Positions 1-12,559 are shown, counted from the stretch's first letter. The stretch: 64,000 bases of DNA from Scylla paramamosain (GCF_035594125.1 NC_087151.1:17251001-17315000), one strand, 5' to 3'. The notes: generated from the letters alone by a model not told the origin. Numbers and translations: made by a program.

Positions 1-2264
1 AAGCAGCAGCGGTTGACAAGACGAATGATAATGAATGCTAAAGTGAAGAGTGAAAGGTGTGTGATTCAATCTTTAAAGAAGTAAGGTATGGAAGGTGGCC
101 ATGAATGGTACAAGTTCATGAGAGGTGAGAATATGTCAGGCAGTGTTGGTGTGGAGAGTCTGAAAGTGGATGGTGTAGTTATAACAGAAAAGGAGGGAAT
201 CAGGGAAGCAGTCAAAGGGTTCTGGGAAGAAGTAGGTGGGGTAGGTGAGATGTTTAGTGTGAGAGAAGGATGTGTAACACTGGAAAAGAAGAATACAGAT
301 GAACTGGATGAAAAAAATTAGCAAGGAGGAAGTGGAGAGGTGTGTGAGAAGGCAGAAGAATGGCAAGGCAGCAGGTCCAGATGATATACCGTATGAGTTC
401 TACAAGAATGGGGAAGGTAGTGATTGATAGAATGACCGAATTATTCACCCGAGTGTGGAATGAAGAGAAAGTGCCAAGAAAGTGGAATGAGTGCTGAGTG
501 AGTCTGTTGCATAAGGGAGGATTCAAGAGTAAGAATGAGTTGAAGGCCAATTGCATTAGTGAATACAGTAGGTGCAGTGTTGAATGAGAGAATGTGCAAA
601 TAGATTGAAAGAGCTGGAGTGCTGGGTGAAGAACAGAATGAATTTTGTGTGGATAGGAGAGCTGAGGACAATATGTTTGTGGTGAATGAAATGACTGAGA
701 AGAAAAAGAAGGATGGGGGGTAAATTGTACCTAGTTTTCTGGATATAAAGAAAGCTTATGATAGAGTGAATAGAGAAATGCTAGGTAGAGTCTTAGAAAA
801 GATTGGATTGAGTGCAAAGACAGTTAACAGTGCAAAGTGTGTATGTGGACGCAAGAGCTAGATACAGACTAGGAGACATAGAAACAGACTGGGTGAAGAG
901 TGAGAGAGGAGTTAGGCAAGGGTGTATATTGTCACCAACCCTTTTCAGCCTGTATACAGAGGAGTTAGCAGCTGGAATGAGAAGAATGGATGTAGGGATA
1001 AGTGAGGGGAATGATGAAATATGTGTTTTTTTTTTTTTTTATGCAGATGATGTATTGGTTATGAGTGAATCGGCAGATGATGGATGTTGTGGATGGTTAT
1101 GGAAAAGACTTTGGAGTGAGGTTTAGCAGTGAGAAAAGCACTGAATAGGTGAGGTCAGAGGATGAAAGTAATGTGGTATGGAGACTTGGAGAGAATGAAA
1201 CAGGTGCAAGAATACAAGTACTTAGGGATGTGGATGAGTTCTAGTGGGTGTGGAAAGGCAAAGAAAGAAAAGATAAGTATGGTAAACCTGTGGGTAGGTC
1301 GATTTGAAAGCGCGGCAAGGATGAGAGCGAGTAAGTATGATGTGTTGAGAGAAGTGCGGAAGAGTGTGGCTGTGCCAAGTATAATGTATGGTATGGATAT
1401 GATTGCATGGAATGAAAGTGAAATTGATAAGCTAGAAGTGGGGCAGAACAGAGTAGCAAGGATAGCACTGAGCGCACCGAGATAAAGAGCAGTAGAAGCC
1501 TCGAGAGGTAATATGGGATGGAGCACTTCTAAGGAAAGACTCGCAAAAGCCACACTTAGGAATAAAATTAGGCTTGGGAGAATGGATGATGCAAGAATAG
1601 CAAGGAAGGTGTACCTGTGGAATGAAAGTGGAAACAAATGGAAGAAGAGGTGCATGAGAATGACAGACAGGAGTGGATTACAAGTTGTGTGGGCGATGAG
1701 AATGGCTGGGAGGAGTCAAAATGAGCTTGAATGGATGGTGACAAGAGGAGGCAGAATGGGAACTGAATGGAATGTGAGAAAAATGGAAGAATGAGATAGA
1801 GAGAGAAGTGAAATGTGTGGGACTGAATGAATGGAAGAATGAGATGAAAAGAAAGAAGACCGTGGAATGGTACAAAAAGAAAGAGGCCCCCGATGTATGA
1901 AAGGTGGTATGATAGAAGCCTGGGCAGTGATCTCTTCCGGGCGAGGGCACAGTGTATAGATGTGAACGCAAGGAGTTAAAGATAGTCTGAGTCCCACAGC
2001 AAAGTGTGCCAGATGTGTGACATGGGAGAGGATGAGACAGTGGAACATGTGGTGCTGGAATGTGCGAAGTATGTCAGAGACAGTAATGAGATGATGCAAG
2101 TGATACTGATTGAGTTAGGGCATGATAAGGATGAAAGAGTGGAGAAGAAAGGGAGGGAGTGGATGGTGTTGTTGCTGGGACTGTGTAGAGAGGCGAATGA
2201 AAGGAATGAGGCGATGAAAAAGTTTCCAGAGAGAATGTGGCGTGCCAGATGTAGGAACAATTAA
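1..2264 (+). pseudogene. Decayed LINE (non-LTR retrotransposon) polyprotein: RT plus C-terminal zinc finger
   Basis: Fragments in several frames read in order as one reverse transcriptase. The palm N-terminal part (about 88-480) includes KAAGPDDIPYEFYKN. The finger/palm part (812-1126) carries RGVRQGCILSPTLF and the catalytic FYADDVLV. The thumb (1162-1485) carries EYKYLGMWMSS. A basic segment (1513-1794) and a C-terminal CQMCD...ETVEHVVLEC (2004-2264) form a CCHC-type finger typical of LINE ORF2 C-termini. Several frameshifts and stops separate the pieces (about 300, 480-800, 1126, 1485 and 1790), and a T-run at 1026-1039 lengthens the residue run before YADD. The 5' part lies outside the window. 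It would have reverse-transcribed its own RNA at a nicked target; this copy is dead. The family is distinct from A, B and C below. Confidence 0.85.
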
Positions 2265-2400
2265 TGTAGATGATGCTGTTCGTTTCTCTTTTTTTTTTTT
2301 TTTTAATCCTTCTGCAGGAGTTGCCGATCCAAAGGTCTGGCTTAGGAGTGATCCTGAGCCTCCTGTACCATCAAGATCAAGATCAAGATCACAACACTGG
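2265..2400 (+). other. Probable 3' UTR/tail of the first LINE
   Basis: Directly after the zinc-finger stop comes a T-rich stretch, then GGAGTGATCCTGAGCCTCC and a short (ATCAAG)n run at about 2369-2391. A simple tandem tail after the last ORF is usual for LINEs lacking poly(A). Assignment is by position only. Confidence 0.4.
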
Positions 2401-2423
2401 CTGTGATTGTGGTGGTGAGTTTT

Positions 2424-2428
<5 letters not shown>

Positions 2429-2468
<40 letters not shown>
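2429..2468. repeat. (CT)n microsatellite
   Basis: About 20 uninterrupted CT units after a short T-run. Open frames across it (poly Ser-Leu, or Arg-Glu on the other strand) are artefacts. Confidence 0.97.
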
Positions 2469-2471
<3 letters not shown>

Positions 2472-2473
2472 CG

Positions 2474-3029
2474 AATAATAATGCCGTAACTTGAACGTAG
2501 ATAGCCACATACATATTAAGTGGTAATTTTTTACTCTTTCATCAGTCTCTCAATTCCGGGCGAAAGTTTTTTTTTTTCAACTGATTGCTTTCCCCGCTAA
2601 TCAGTAGTTATTATTTTGGGTAATTTTGAGATAAAGCTAGCTTACTGTTTGCTTGGTCCTACAATTTTTTTTCTTCTGTGGTAGTTTTTTGGTCTCTTTT
2701 GGATTAATCTGCATGTTTTCCCTTCAAATTATTATTATTTTTTATTTATTTATTAATTTTCTTTTTTATACCATCCCCCGACTCTCCATCAGAAACCAAT
2801 GTATAATTGCAGTTTCCCCCAATAAATTGCACGTAAGTATGAAGTGTCTCACGGTCTAGATCACACTGCTAGGAGTATTTCTAACCCCATATTACCTTGT
2901 CGCAAACGAATAATAAGGTCGGGACGGAATTTCAAAGATTTACCTCGGTTTTTAGCTGGAATCTTGTTTCCACAGTCATTGAAAGGATAGTGAGTGTGTT
3001 CGTGTGTTTGTTATCAATGCTGGAGTGTG
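2474..3029. other. Unassigned AT-rich DNA
   Basis: AT-rich sequence with T-runs and no coding signal that I recognise. The motif CTCCATCAGAAAC near 2780 recurs near 5310 and, inverted, near 6395, so this stretch belongs to the locally duplicated block that follows. Confidence 0.5.
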
Positions 3030-3160
3030 TTAGGTTAGGTTAGAATAGGATAGGTAAGGTTAGGTTAGGATAGGTCAGGTTAGGATAGGTAAGGTTAGGT
3101 AAGGTTAGGTTAGGATAGGTTAGGATAGGTAAGGTTAGGTAAGGTTAGGTTAGGTTACCT
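3030..3160 (+). repeat. Degenerate telomere-type (TTAGG)n block
   Basis: About 130 bp of GGTTAGGTTA-type units with variants GGATAGGTAA and GGTAAGG. TTAGG is the canonical arthropod telomere repeat; here it is degenerate and interstitial. Confidence 0.8.
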
Positions 3161-3599
3161 TAGCTTTCTGGTTGTGTTCAAATATACTAATGGTGGGGGT
3201 TCAAGGGGGTCACAGCCCCCTGGTTATAATAGGTTTTAGGTTTGCTACATTTAGAAAATCTTCTTGACTTCTAGGGAAATTTCCCTACATTTTCAAAGTC
3301 TATATATCACTTGCATTTGTCCCCCCCAAACCCCCCAGTTCCCCACAGGCCCCCAAGCTGGCTGGAGGGATTGGGGGGGTGTGGGTAGAGATTGGGGTTA
3401 TTGGGTGAAGCTGCAAATTTACCAAAACCAAGGTATTTCTTGATAAGAAGTCCATCCCCTCATTCCACCCCCAATCATCCCCTAATCCCTCAAACAAGCT
3501 TGGGGGTCTGTGGGAAATCAGGGTTTGGGGGGGATGAAAAATAAGTGAAATAAGGGCATTAAAAAATCTAAGGAAATTTATCTTAATATTTTGAATTTC
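3161..3599. other. G/C-run-rich spacer between opposed telomere-type blocks
   Basis: Contains several runs of five to seven G or C (3190-3220, 3320-3345, 3370-3385, 3523-3533). No ORF has recognisable homology; the minus-strand open frame at 3300-3497 is a low-complexity by-product. Confidence 0.5.
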
Positions 3600-3775
3600 C
3601 CTAACCTATCCTAGCCCCTAGATCCCTCCTGCTTGGATGTTAATCTAACCCAGCATAACCTAACCTAGCTGTTGGGGCTGCACCCCCCCTGGACCCCTGC
3701 CCCCCCTAACATAACCAGGCATAACCTAACCTAATCTAACCTAACCTAGCATAACCTATCCTAACAAGGGACCTC
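3600..3775 (-). repeat. Degenerate (CCTAA)n block, opposite orientation
   Basis: Units of CTAACCTAAC with CATAACC and CTATCC variants, interrupted by a C-rich stretch (3680-3708). Orientation is opposite to the block at 3030-3160. Confidence 0.75.
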
Positions 3776-4409
3776 AAAAATTATACTGTTATACCTTACG
3801 GGTGTGGTGTGGAGATTCTCAGGGCGATGGAGGTGGATACAGTATGGCGACTTCCTTAATAAACACATGGAACCTCTTCCTTATGTCTGTATATTGCATT
3901 TTAACCATTGCTGTTGCTAAATATCACACACAGTGATTTCTTTTCTTGCTGAAAACTGGCACTGTTCACTTCACTTCCCTCCACTGGGTAACCATATTAA
4001 TAAATGACAGTGAGTCTCCATCAGAACGCCTGACACATCTCTAAAACAAATGAAAAGTGTAACTGAACCTACCATGGAAAGTCGTAATTGGCGGCCTCAG
4101 GAATGGCCTCACGAATGGCAGTTTGTGATTGGAGGGATCAGCTGTATAAATACCATGAAATCCTAATATGCCACTACCCACAAATCCCAGTTATAAACAA
4201 AAGAAAATCATTTCAATGTTCACTCTTGACTGGTGCAGACCTCGCTGGACTTAGAAAATATCAAATTTCTCCACACTCGCGAGTGCTATTACAGCCATAC
4301 TAGACACATGCCCCCAATTTTTTTTACATTTACAGCAAAGTTGCTGAACCCTTCTCCATGACATGTGAGTTTTGTGCTTGTAGGTAACACGTATGTGATA
4401 TCCAGATTA
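3776..4409. other. Unassigned DNA with a dispersed repeat
   Basis: No gene seen. The stretch around 3990-4060 (ATTAATAAATGACA...CTAAAACAAATG) resembles 11637-11700, so at least part is a dispersed repeat. Confidence 0.4.
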
Positions 4410-5200
4410 ACTGAAACTAATGTTTTGTGGTGAAGACAAAAAGCAGATTAGTACAAAACTGACCAAAATCTACCAGAAAAAATATAAAAAAATAGTTTCA
4501 TCCTCACAGATAAGTAACACAGCAGTAGCACTCACTCACAATGTTCACTTCAAGAGGACTGGCTGCCAGCTGGCTGTCACCACCACCTAACCCAGCCTAA
4601 CAAAACTAACCTAATCTAACCAAACTTAACCTAACTAAACTTATCTAACCTAATCTAACAAACTAACCTGACTAAACTAAACTAACCAGCCTGATCAAAC
4701 TAACATAACCTAACCAAATTAATGTAACCTAACTAAACTAACAACCCAACCTAACTAACCTAATCTAACCTAACCAGACTTGCCTTACCTAACCTAACTG
4801 GCAAGGTTAAGAAATGAATATGAAGTCGTCACCTTATTTATCTTTGTAAAATCTGATGATGCACTTGAAATAATCAAGGCAACACACACTGCTGACAGAC
4901 ATGTTCCTCAGACTAATTCAAATATTTCAAATTGAACTGCTTCTCCCTCCAGATAATGAAATAAAACACTATGATTGGATAAATTATTTCTGTATTTTTA
5001 GCTGCCCAGAACCAATCCTTGTAACTGATTTTGTGCTTGCACAACAGATGTGACATATGCATGCACAGATGAACACACCTTCACCAGGTTGGATCAGTGC
5101 CCACCCATCTATCAAACGTAAGGGTTCGTCACTGCCCAGCGTTGTTACGGCACTCAAATTTCTAATTTTATTAAAGTATCTGTAAGTTTGCATTAGATAT
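4410..5200. repeat. Local duplication, copy 1, with (TAACC/TAACT)n core
   Basis: The sequence from AATGTTTTGTGGTGAAGAC through the repeat core (about 4588-4800) and the unique part (GGCAAGGTTAAGAAATGAAT ... TTGCACAACAGATGTGACAT) is repeated with divergence at 5320-5990 in the same orientation. Confidence 0.8.
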
Positions 5201-5304
5201 TGCATGCTGCATTACATTCAGCAACTAATACTGCAGATACAGTAAGTATTAACCTCAGAGAAGTGCACTAGCTTTATTTCAATATTATCCTTTAATTTTT
5301 ACCT

Positions 5305-5990
5305 TCCCCTGACCCCCCATCAGAAACTTATGTTTTGCAATAAAAACAAAAGGCAGATTAATACAAAACAGGCAGAAAAATAGTTTTGTCCTCACAAATA
5401 AGTACCACAGCAGTAATCCTCACTCACAGTGTTCCACCTGAGAGGACTGGCCACCAGCTGGTTGTCATGCACCACCACCTAACCCAACTAAACAAAATTA
5501 ACCAAATCAAACTAATCTTTCCTATCCAAACAAATCCAACCTAACTAAACTAACATAACCTAACTAAACTAGCAACCTAACCTAACTAAACTAATCTAAC
5601 ACAGCTTAGCCAAACCTAATGTAACCTAACTGGCAAGATTAAGAAATGAATATGAAGTCATTAAATTATTCATTTTCGTAAAATCTGGCGATGCACTGGA
5701 AATAATTGAGACATCACCGCTAAAATAATTTTTAAATATTTGAAATTAAGCTGCTTCTCCCTTCTCAGGATGAATTAAAATGTTATAATTGGCCAAATTA
5801 ACTTTGTATCTTTTAATTGGCCAGTGGCTGCATTCTCAAACAAAAGAACCAATCACCATGACTAATTTCATTCTTGCACAACAAATGTGACATAGATATG
5901 CTTAAACAAACTCACCTTCTCCAGTTAAGATCAGCACCCGCCTATCACACACATGGGTGTGTCACTTCCGAGCATTGTCACAGAAGTGAG
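5305..5990. repeat. Local duplication, copy 2, with (TAACC/TAACT)n core
   Basis: Direct repeat of 4410-5200 in the same order: AATAGTTTTGTCCTCACAAA, the TAACY core at about 5478-5632, GGCAAGATTAAGAAATGAAT, and TTGCACAACAAATGTGACAT. Unit spacing is about 0.85-0.9 kb. No coding content recognised. Confidence 0.8.
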
Positions 5991-6029
5991 TGAGCTTGCT
6001 TCCCCCAAAAACAGAGAAATCTTTAAAAG

Positions 6030-6160
6030 TTGCTCTCAGCATTATAAATAATTGTGGTGGGCATGTATGGGGTTCAAATTACTCAGAATGAGAGGCTCTG
6101 TCTGATGAGAAGGACAAGAGAAGCCATGTTGAGACTAGTGAAAGAGTAAAAGAATTCCAG
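6030..6160. repeat. Second local duplication, copy 1
   Basis: The stretch with GATGAGAAGGACAAGAGAAG and CCATGTTGAGACTAGTGAAA recurs at about 6700-6930, where the second copy is split by a long (TA)n tract. Confidence 0.75.
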
Positions 6161-6699
6161 GTTGGTTTGGTTCAGTTAAGTTAGTCTTGTTTGGTTGGGT
6201 TAGGACAGGTGGTGGTGTATGTCAGGCAGCTGGCAGCCATGGGAAAGCAGTAGCCATTCCTCTTAGGGGGAGGGAGGGTGGAACGTTGCAAGTGAGTGTT
6301 ACTGATGTCTTACTTATTTGTGAAGACAAAACTATCCTTTCTGGTAGATTTCAGTCTGTTTTGTATCAATCTACTTTTTGTTTTTATCACAAATCATTGG
6401 TTTCTGAGGGGATGGGGAGTCAGGGTGGGAGTAAAAATAAAAACTAATGATTTGCATGGAAACAAGCAGATTCATCCATAACATGCCAAAAATTACCAGA
6501 AAGGAAATAAATATGTAGTTTCATCTGGAATAGAGAGAATGGTGAAAGAGTAAAAAATTGTACCAAAATAGTTTCGTATTGAATAGAGAGCTGGCAAAAG
6601 AGTAAAATTTTATGACCAACCTTACCTAGCCTAACTAAGCTAATCAAATCTAACCAAAGTATTAACTTAACCTAACTGAACCTAACTAAACTATAAAAA
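6161..6699. other. Unassigned DNA with inverted motifs and a short TAACC block
   Basis: Contains inverted relatives of the CATCAGAAAC/ACCAGAAA motifs of the neighbouring duplications (6390-6500) and a short TAACCTAACT block (about 6620-6695). Open frames here have no recognisable homology. Confidence 0.45.
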
Positions 6700-6930
<231 letters not shown>

Positions 6931-7309
6931 ATTACATGCTTAAAATAGATGAGATAAAAAAAATTGGTATATCTTTATTCAGAGTCTGCCTTTTCCCTTT
7001 GCCACTTGTGTCTTTCCTAGCCCTGAAAGTCTGGGTACCTGTCAGGAGTCAGGATTTTGGACAAGTGCAAACGTGACTTACCTCAGTGATTATTAATTGT
7101 ACTTATTAATTTTTATTCAAAATTATATTTCTTTGATAGACTTTGCTGTGTTTTGAAAAAAATTTTCCTTGGAAATCACTAGTTTTCAATTATTCCTGTG
7201 ATACTTAGAAAATCAAATAAGAACAAATGTCAGGTGATTTGAAAACATAGCAAGATCTGTCAGAAAATATAGTTCCATCTTCTTAGATGATAAACCTTAC
7301 TTAACTTAA

Positions 7310-8455
7310 GGTGCGTTCATACGAGACAGTTTCTTGAGAATCTTGTACCAAGATACAAAGTCGGCAACATTTCACGGAAAATTTGGCAAAATTTTCCATG
7401 AAATCCTCACCCCCTAGTGTGTTACTTATTTTTTCTCAAGGTTGGCATGTTGCAGTCACAAGAAGAGAGAAAGATCATCTGATTGCCCTGTAGTTTGTCA
7501 CCTGTGAGTGTTCTGCTGAGTCTGCCACAAAGAATTCAGTGAAGCTTGGCTTTAATATTACTTTGCTTATAATTTTGTGATAAGAGGTTAAGGTTAGGTT
7601 TAATAAACCCAAGTCACCTTTGGGTGGCTTGCCACCCCAAATTAAGATATTCCTTTGGAGTTCTAACTCTACAAAGGAAATTTTGCTGAGAAATAACAGG
7701 TTAATTGAAAACTTGTATATCTCAAAAGAAAAATTCTAAAAAAGGTAGAGTGATGTGGCTCTCCACCAATATTTCCTTTTAATTTAAGTAGGTATGTTAA
7801 GAACATTAGGTATTTGTAAACTTGAAGGCCATAATCATTTACAGATTTAGAGATAGTCATTTGTAGGGTTTTACTTGATTGTTCATATTGTGATTTAAGG
7901 TCAAGGTTAAGGCTAGGTTTAGTTAATCCAAGGGGGCCATGGGGTGCCAAGCCACTGTAACCAAATGGCCCTTTCAATATATATTATTTCATTATTCTGC
8001 ACACATTACACACTAATTCCTTACCTATATCCTCATGTAGATATTGCACTAATTCCTTACTTATATCATCATGTAGATATTGCAGTGTTTCTACCTTTAA
8101 TATTACCTTGCTTATCATTTTGTGATTTGAGGTTAAAACTAGGTGTAGTAAACCCATGGTGGCCCTGGAAATGGCTTGCCAACTCTAATTAAGATGTTAC
8201 TTTAGAGGTCTATTTTCCCCTACTTTTTTTTTTTTTTTTTTAATAACATATCACATTAATTAATTTAGATTAATCCAGATGAATTAAAAAAATAACTGTA
8301 AAGTGTATATCCATGTTTATTTTGCTTCTTTTCAGACATTTCCCAGAATGCAGCAGGTCTCAGTGTGACCAAACTCTGACAAATTCTCGATAGAAAATTG
8401 TCACGAATAAATCTCAGTACAAAATTCTCAGGAAACTGTCTCGTGTGACTATGCC
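7310..8455. mobile_element. TTAA-flanked DNA transposon with about 40-bp TIRs, non-autonomous
   Basis: Left end GGTGCGTTCATACGAGACAG (7310) pairs with the right end, whose reverse complement reads GGCATAGTCACACGAGACAG (8455). About 31 of the first 40 positions match, including an uninterrupted ACGAGACAGTTTC core. Both ends abut TTAA (7306-7309; 8456-8459), so the target duplication is TTAA, or TAA. No transposase is seen. Inside are three diverged direct repeats of a TTTTGTGAT...GAGGTTAAGG...GGCTTGCCA...AATTAAGAT module (about 7565-7670, 7880-7970 and 8105-8210). TTAA plus a GG start could fit Kolobok, or PIF-Harbinger if the duplication is TAA. The superfamily is unresolved. Confidence 0.7.
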
Positions 8456-8920
8456 TTAATCTAACCTAAATTAACCAAACTTGATAACCTAGGCTAACCT
8501 TACCAACCAGTTTTTTGCAATAAACATTCCTTATTGATGGATACTGGGATGCTCATAAGGCAGTCATATGTTGCATATCATTCTTGCCTTTATTACAAAA
8601 AAAAAAAAGTTTGATAGTCTTATATGAGTGTTTCACCATGTCCAGGAAGTGCGCCTCACAACCCTTGTAAGCCATAGTTCAAACTTAAATGGGTATATCA
8701 GCCTTTTTGACCCATTTTCTGTCAAAAATAGTGAAATGAGATATTTGTTCCAAAAAAAACATCCATTGTTCTACCAATATTTCAGAGATAAATTTTTAGT
8801 GTTCTACAGCCACTTTTAAAACGTCTAGGGAACATGTAAAGGGATATGTGCTTAGTGGTGGCATTTAAAAGTCCACTCAGAGACATAGGAAACATGTACA
8901 TTTCCATGTTTTTTTTTTTT

Positions 8921-9002
8921 CTGATTTTTTTTTATTTATTTATTTATTTTTTATTTATTTATTTACTTTATTTATGTATTTATTTTATTTATTTATTTAT
9001 TT
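8921..9002. repeat. (TTTA)n-rich tract
   Basis: Imperfect TTTA/TTTTA tetranucleotide run. Confidence 0.85.
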
Positions 9003-9469
9003 TTTCTATCTTGTTAACCACAGCATCTATCTGAATACCTGACATCCCCTCACTTCCTCAGGGCTAAGGCTTACCAGTACCAGTGTCCTTGAGGACTTCC
9101 AAGTGAGAGAAGGGTGTAATGCTTTGCTCAATCACACTTTTCATTACTTTTACTTCTGAATGCTTATGCTTGGCCTCATCTTTCCAAGAACAAGTGCCTT
9201 ATGTAAGAAGAGGAAGAGGGCCATTGTCAAGGCAAGAGCATGCTGCTGGAAGGATGAAAATCATCGAGAAACAGATGCAATATTATTACCACCAACACCA
9301 GCAGGCTTAGTCCTCAGCTCCTCATTCAAGTGCTGAAAAGCAGAAGAGGTTTCTCACACACTCATTCATATTTCCAGGCTGCTGTAGCAAAAGGTGAAAC
9401 ATGACCAAGCCATCAAGAGATGAAGATATTCCTCTCCTTCCCACCTGAGCAGCTGAAATTAGTGAAGAG

Positions 9470-9773
9470 AGTGTATAGTTGGCTTTTATCAGATGAAATA
9501 ATGAAAAATGTCTGCAGGGACTCGCACAGAACCCAAATGAGTCCTTCCACAGCCGCATATGGCTACACTGCCTGAAATACCTCAGAGCTACAAAAAGAAA
9601 GCTTGATTTCATAGTATCTGTGGCAATGATAGAGTACAACAGTGATTATGTCACCAGCAATCTCCATCACTGTCACAGCCTGCCATTCACCTCCATTCTT
9701 CACAAGGGCCTAAAGAAGGACAACAGGATGGACAGGCTACTAATGAAAAAAATGAAGAACAAACGTCTCTAAA
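9470..9773 (+). pseudogene. Remnant of a transposase-like ORF C-terminus (QNPNES...IW motif)
   Basis: Plus-strand frames joined by one frameshift near 9510 read ..VKRVYSWLLSDEIMKN.. then AQNPNESFHSRIWLHCLKY, RKLDFIVSVAMIEYNSDY and a basic end (MKKMKNKRL, stop at 9771-9773). The combination QNxNExxHxxIW..C.K followed by FAV..A.AEYN recalls the C-termini of uncharacterised transposon-borne proteins in invertebrates. I recall this motif only loosely and would not name the superfamily. Stops and the frameshift make it a pseudogene. Nothing upstream (9050-9470) reads as a matching N-terminus. Confidence 0.4.
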
Positions 9774-11990
9774 GGGAACTCTTTTAGTCGCCTTAAAACT
9801 TCGGTTGGGTTGGAGCATGGCATCATAGAGACTCTCTCATCTTTACACTCCATTTTCTCCAAACCAAATTTTTTTTTAGTGATTACCATTTAATATTCTA
9901 CATCATATTGTGATCAGAATTTCTGGTTTGCCAAATCTTCCAGTCAAATTTTCCCCTAATTTCTCACTTCTCTGACAAAATAAAAAACATGCAAGTTTAC
10001 ATTTTACTAAAAATCACACGAATATATAAAATGAAAAAAACATCAGATAAAACTCTAAAATATTTATTCTAGTTTTAATCAGATGAAATTTAAAGCAATT
10101 TTGGAAAGTCATAATTACATCATTATGTATATGCTAGGTGGACTAAATTAGATTTTTTTTTTTTTTTTTTTTTTTTTTGTTATTGCCATCACATTAGGAC
10201 AGCTTAAGTTTAGCATTAAAACACAATAAAAATTTCAAAATGATTGAGTGAGTTTTAGCAAAAATGGCTAAAAGGGCTGATATACCCCCTTAAGGTGGAA
10301 TCCCACTCCCCAAGCCACCTCTTTGAAATGCTTGAACATGTTCAGAAGGAATTGTCACATGACAAGAAGAAATTAATTGTATTGGTTCTTGTCTCTGTTA
10401 ACCCTCTCTGTTGGACAGGGCTATAGCTGCTTGAACAGGTGAGGATTAGAAGCTGTTAAACTGCTTAATGATTTTTATGTTAAATTGAGCTACTTTTTGT
10501 CAATTTTTATTGTTCAATCTTTGATAACTACACGTAAACTAGTTAGGCTAATCTTTCAGTGTCTGTCCTGCTCTCACCATGACCAAACACAGCAAAAGTG
10601 ATTCTGATGAGTCCAATTGCTTGCCCGTTCCCTCCCACCTTTGCACCTCAGCGCTGCTCATATTACTGGCTTGCATTTGACCACTTGCTTTATGTTTTAG
10701 TGAGAGTGCAATAAAGTGGGAACTCGATAAAACTGTTTAGCATGCATGAAAAAAAAAAGCTCAAGGCATCTGTTATCATTAGATGCTAGCCATATCCAAT
10801 CAAGACAGACACATGGCAGGAAAGTGACTCTCCCTCTAAAAGTCTCTCCTCTTCAACTTGCTGTCTGCCATAACCACTGCATGTAGATGGATCTGGATGG
10901 CATTGTTAGAAAGAGGAAGACGATGTTGAGTAAAAAGTCTATTTCATTTGCCCTTCTTTTGCAGGCTAAGTTTAAAGTGTATGTGAATACAGGCTATTTT
11001 CACTGTTGAGTGCTGGAGGGCCAGTCTAAGTAGAATGAAAATCACCACCACTGCAGGTCCTCTTAGGGGTTAATTCCATGCCTCCCACATGGTGGCAACA
11101 AAGAGAGGCAGGATCTCCCAGTGTGACCTGCCACAGGGGGGAATGGCTGCTGCAGAATTTTATTTTACTTATTTTTTTCATTGAAAATGTAAGTGCAGTT
11201 TTCTAGCAAAATAAGTATTTCCTAAGAGTGATGAAGGCTAGTGAAATGCATATGTGGGTAAATGATAACATTTAATAAAATAATAAAGGAGATATTTTTA
11301 CAATAATAAAACCAACAATAACCTTCATTTATGGCAAAATAACTAATTTAGCCTCTTATCTCAAGGATTGCACCCCTTAAGGAAAATCTAATTTGGAGCT
11401 GTGCCTCCCTTGATCCCACTTGAAGGGATAGTAACCTCAAACAGTATCAGACCAAATCTAACTTTTGAGGGCTGTGGCCCTTTCTGGACATCCTTATGAA
11501 GGACAACTAACCTAACTGGGGAGCAACATCATCCTGGACCCTGGGTTCTTCACAGTGCACAGGAAGTTCATTACTATATTGTACCTTATCATTAACATTC
11601 ACAAAGTTCAGAAAGGTCATCACCTCATTAGCCATGTTAATAAATGACACTGAAACCCCATACACAGTTCCCTATGTATCTCAAAAACAAGTTAAACTAC
11701 AATGGTGCACTTGGCTTATGACCATAATGTGTTCATAATGCATTGTGGAATCACCATTAGAATAAGAAAATGGTCAGATGGCCTTAAAAAAATCCAAAGA
11801 GTTCACACCCCTATTTTAAAAGATGTCATTTAGAAGTGCTGTAAAATACATACAATGTCTTACAATGCATTTTACTGTATATTACTTAGCATAGTGTAAC
11901 ATGTAACGGTGAAGTCAGAAAAAGTTACAGATTTTGTACTCACCCAAGTGATGAGTTGGTTGTTTGCCAAGTTAGCTGTCATAAACAAAA
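9774..11990. other. Gene-free, AT-rich unassigned DNA
   Basis: About 2.2 kb without a convincing ORF on either strand. Holds a T-run at about 10150-10178 and a stretch (11570-11700) similar to 3960-4060. It could be intergenic or old repeat DNA. Confidence 0.5.

Positions 11991-11991
<1 letters not shown>

Positions 11992-12038
<47 letters not shown>
11992..12038. repeat. Poly(T) tract
   Basis: About 45 consecutive T. It could be the poly(A) tail of a minus-strand retroposed sequence, but no body is recognised to its right. Confidence 0.9.
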
Positions 12039-12040
<2 letters not shown>

Positions 12041-12221
12041 TGGTTGATAGCACATTAGTTTTAAGTCAAATACATAGTATGCTGAATATCTCACTGTACA
12101 GTATGTGCAGGAAGTTCTGATGCTGTCCCCCCCCACACAAAAAAATAATAAATTGTTCATGGTTAGCAGGAAGAATGGTAAATAAATTAAATTCACCATT
12201 GAATGTACAATCTACTGTACT

Positions 12222-12363
<142 letters not shown>

Positions 12364-12559
12364 TTATTGTACTGGTAGTGTACAATATTCTGGCACAAAT
12401 TGCATCTAATGCAGGGAGTCAGTTTCCAAGTCATATTCCAATGCAGGGATTTTAAAACCTAATGCAGGGATGGGTCACAACAAGCTACAGAGAAGTATAA
12501 TGCAGATCAGGGTATTGCTGCTGGAACTGGGTGAAGGAGCACGTTGCTATTGCCACCAC

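Noticed and set aside
1155..2260. Minus-strand open frames opposite the first LINE (for example 1155-1655)
   Set aside because: Antisense shadows of the purine-rich LINE coding strand; the plus strand has the RT motifs.
3300..3497. Glycine/proline-like 65-codon minus frame
   Set aside because: Produced by C-runs; no homology and no context.
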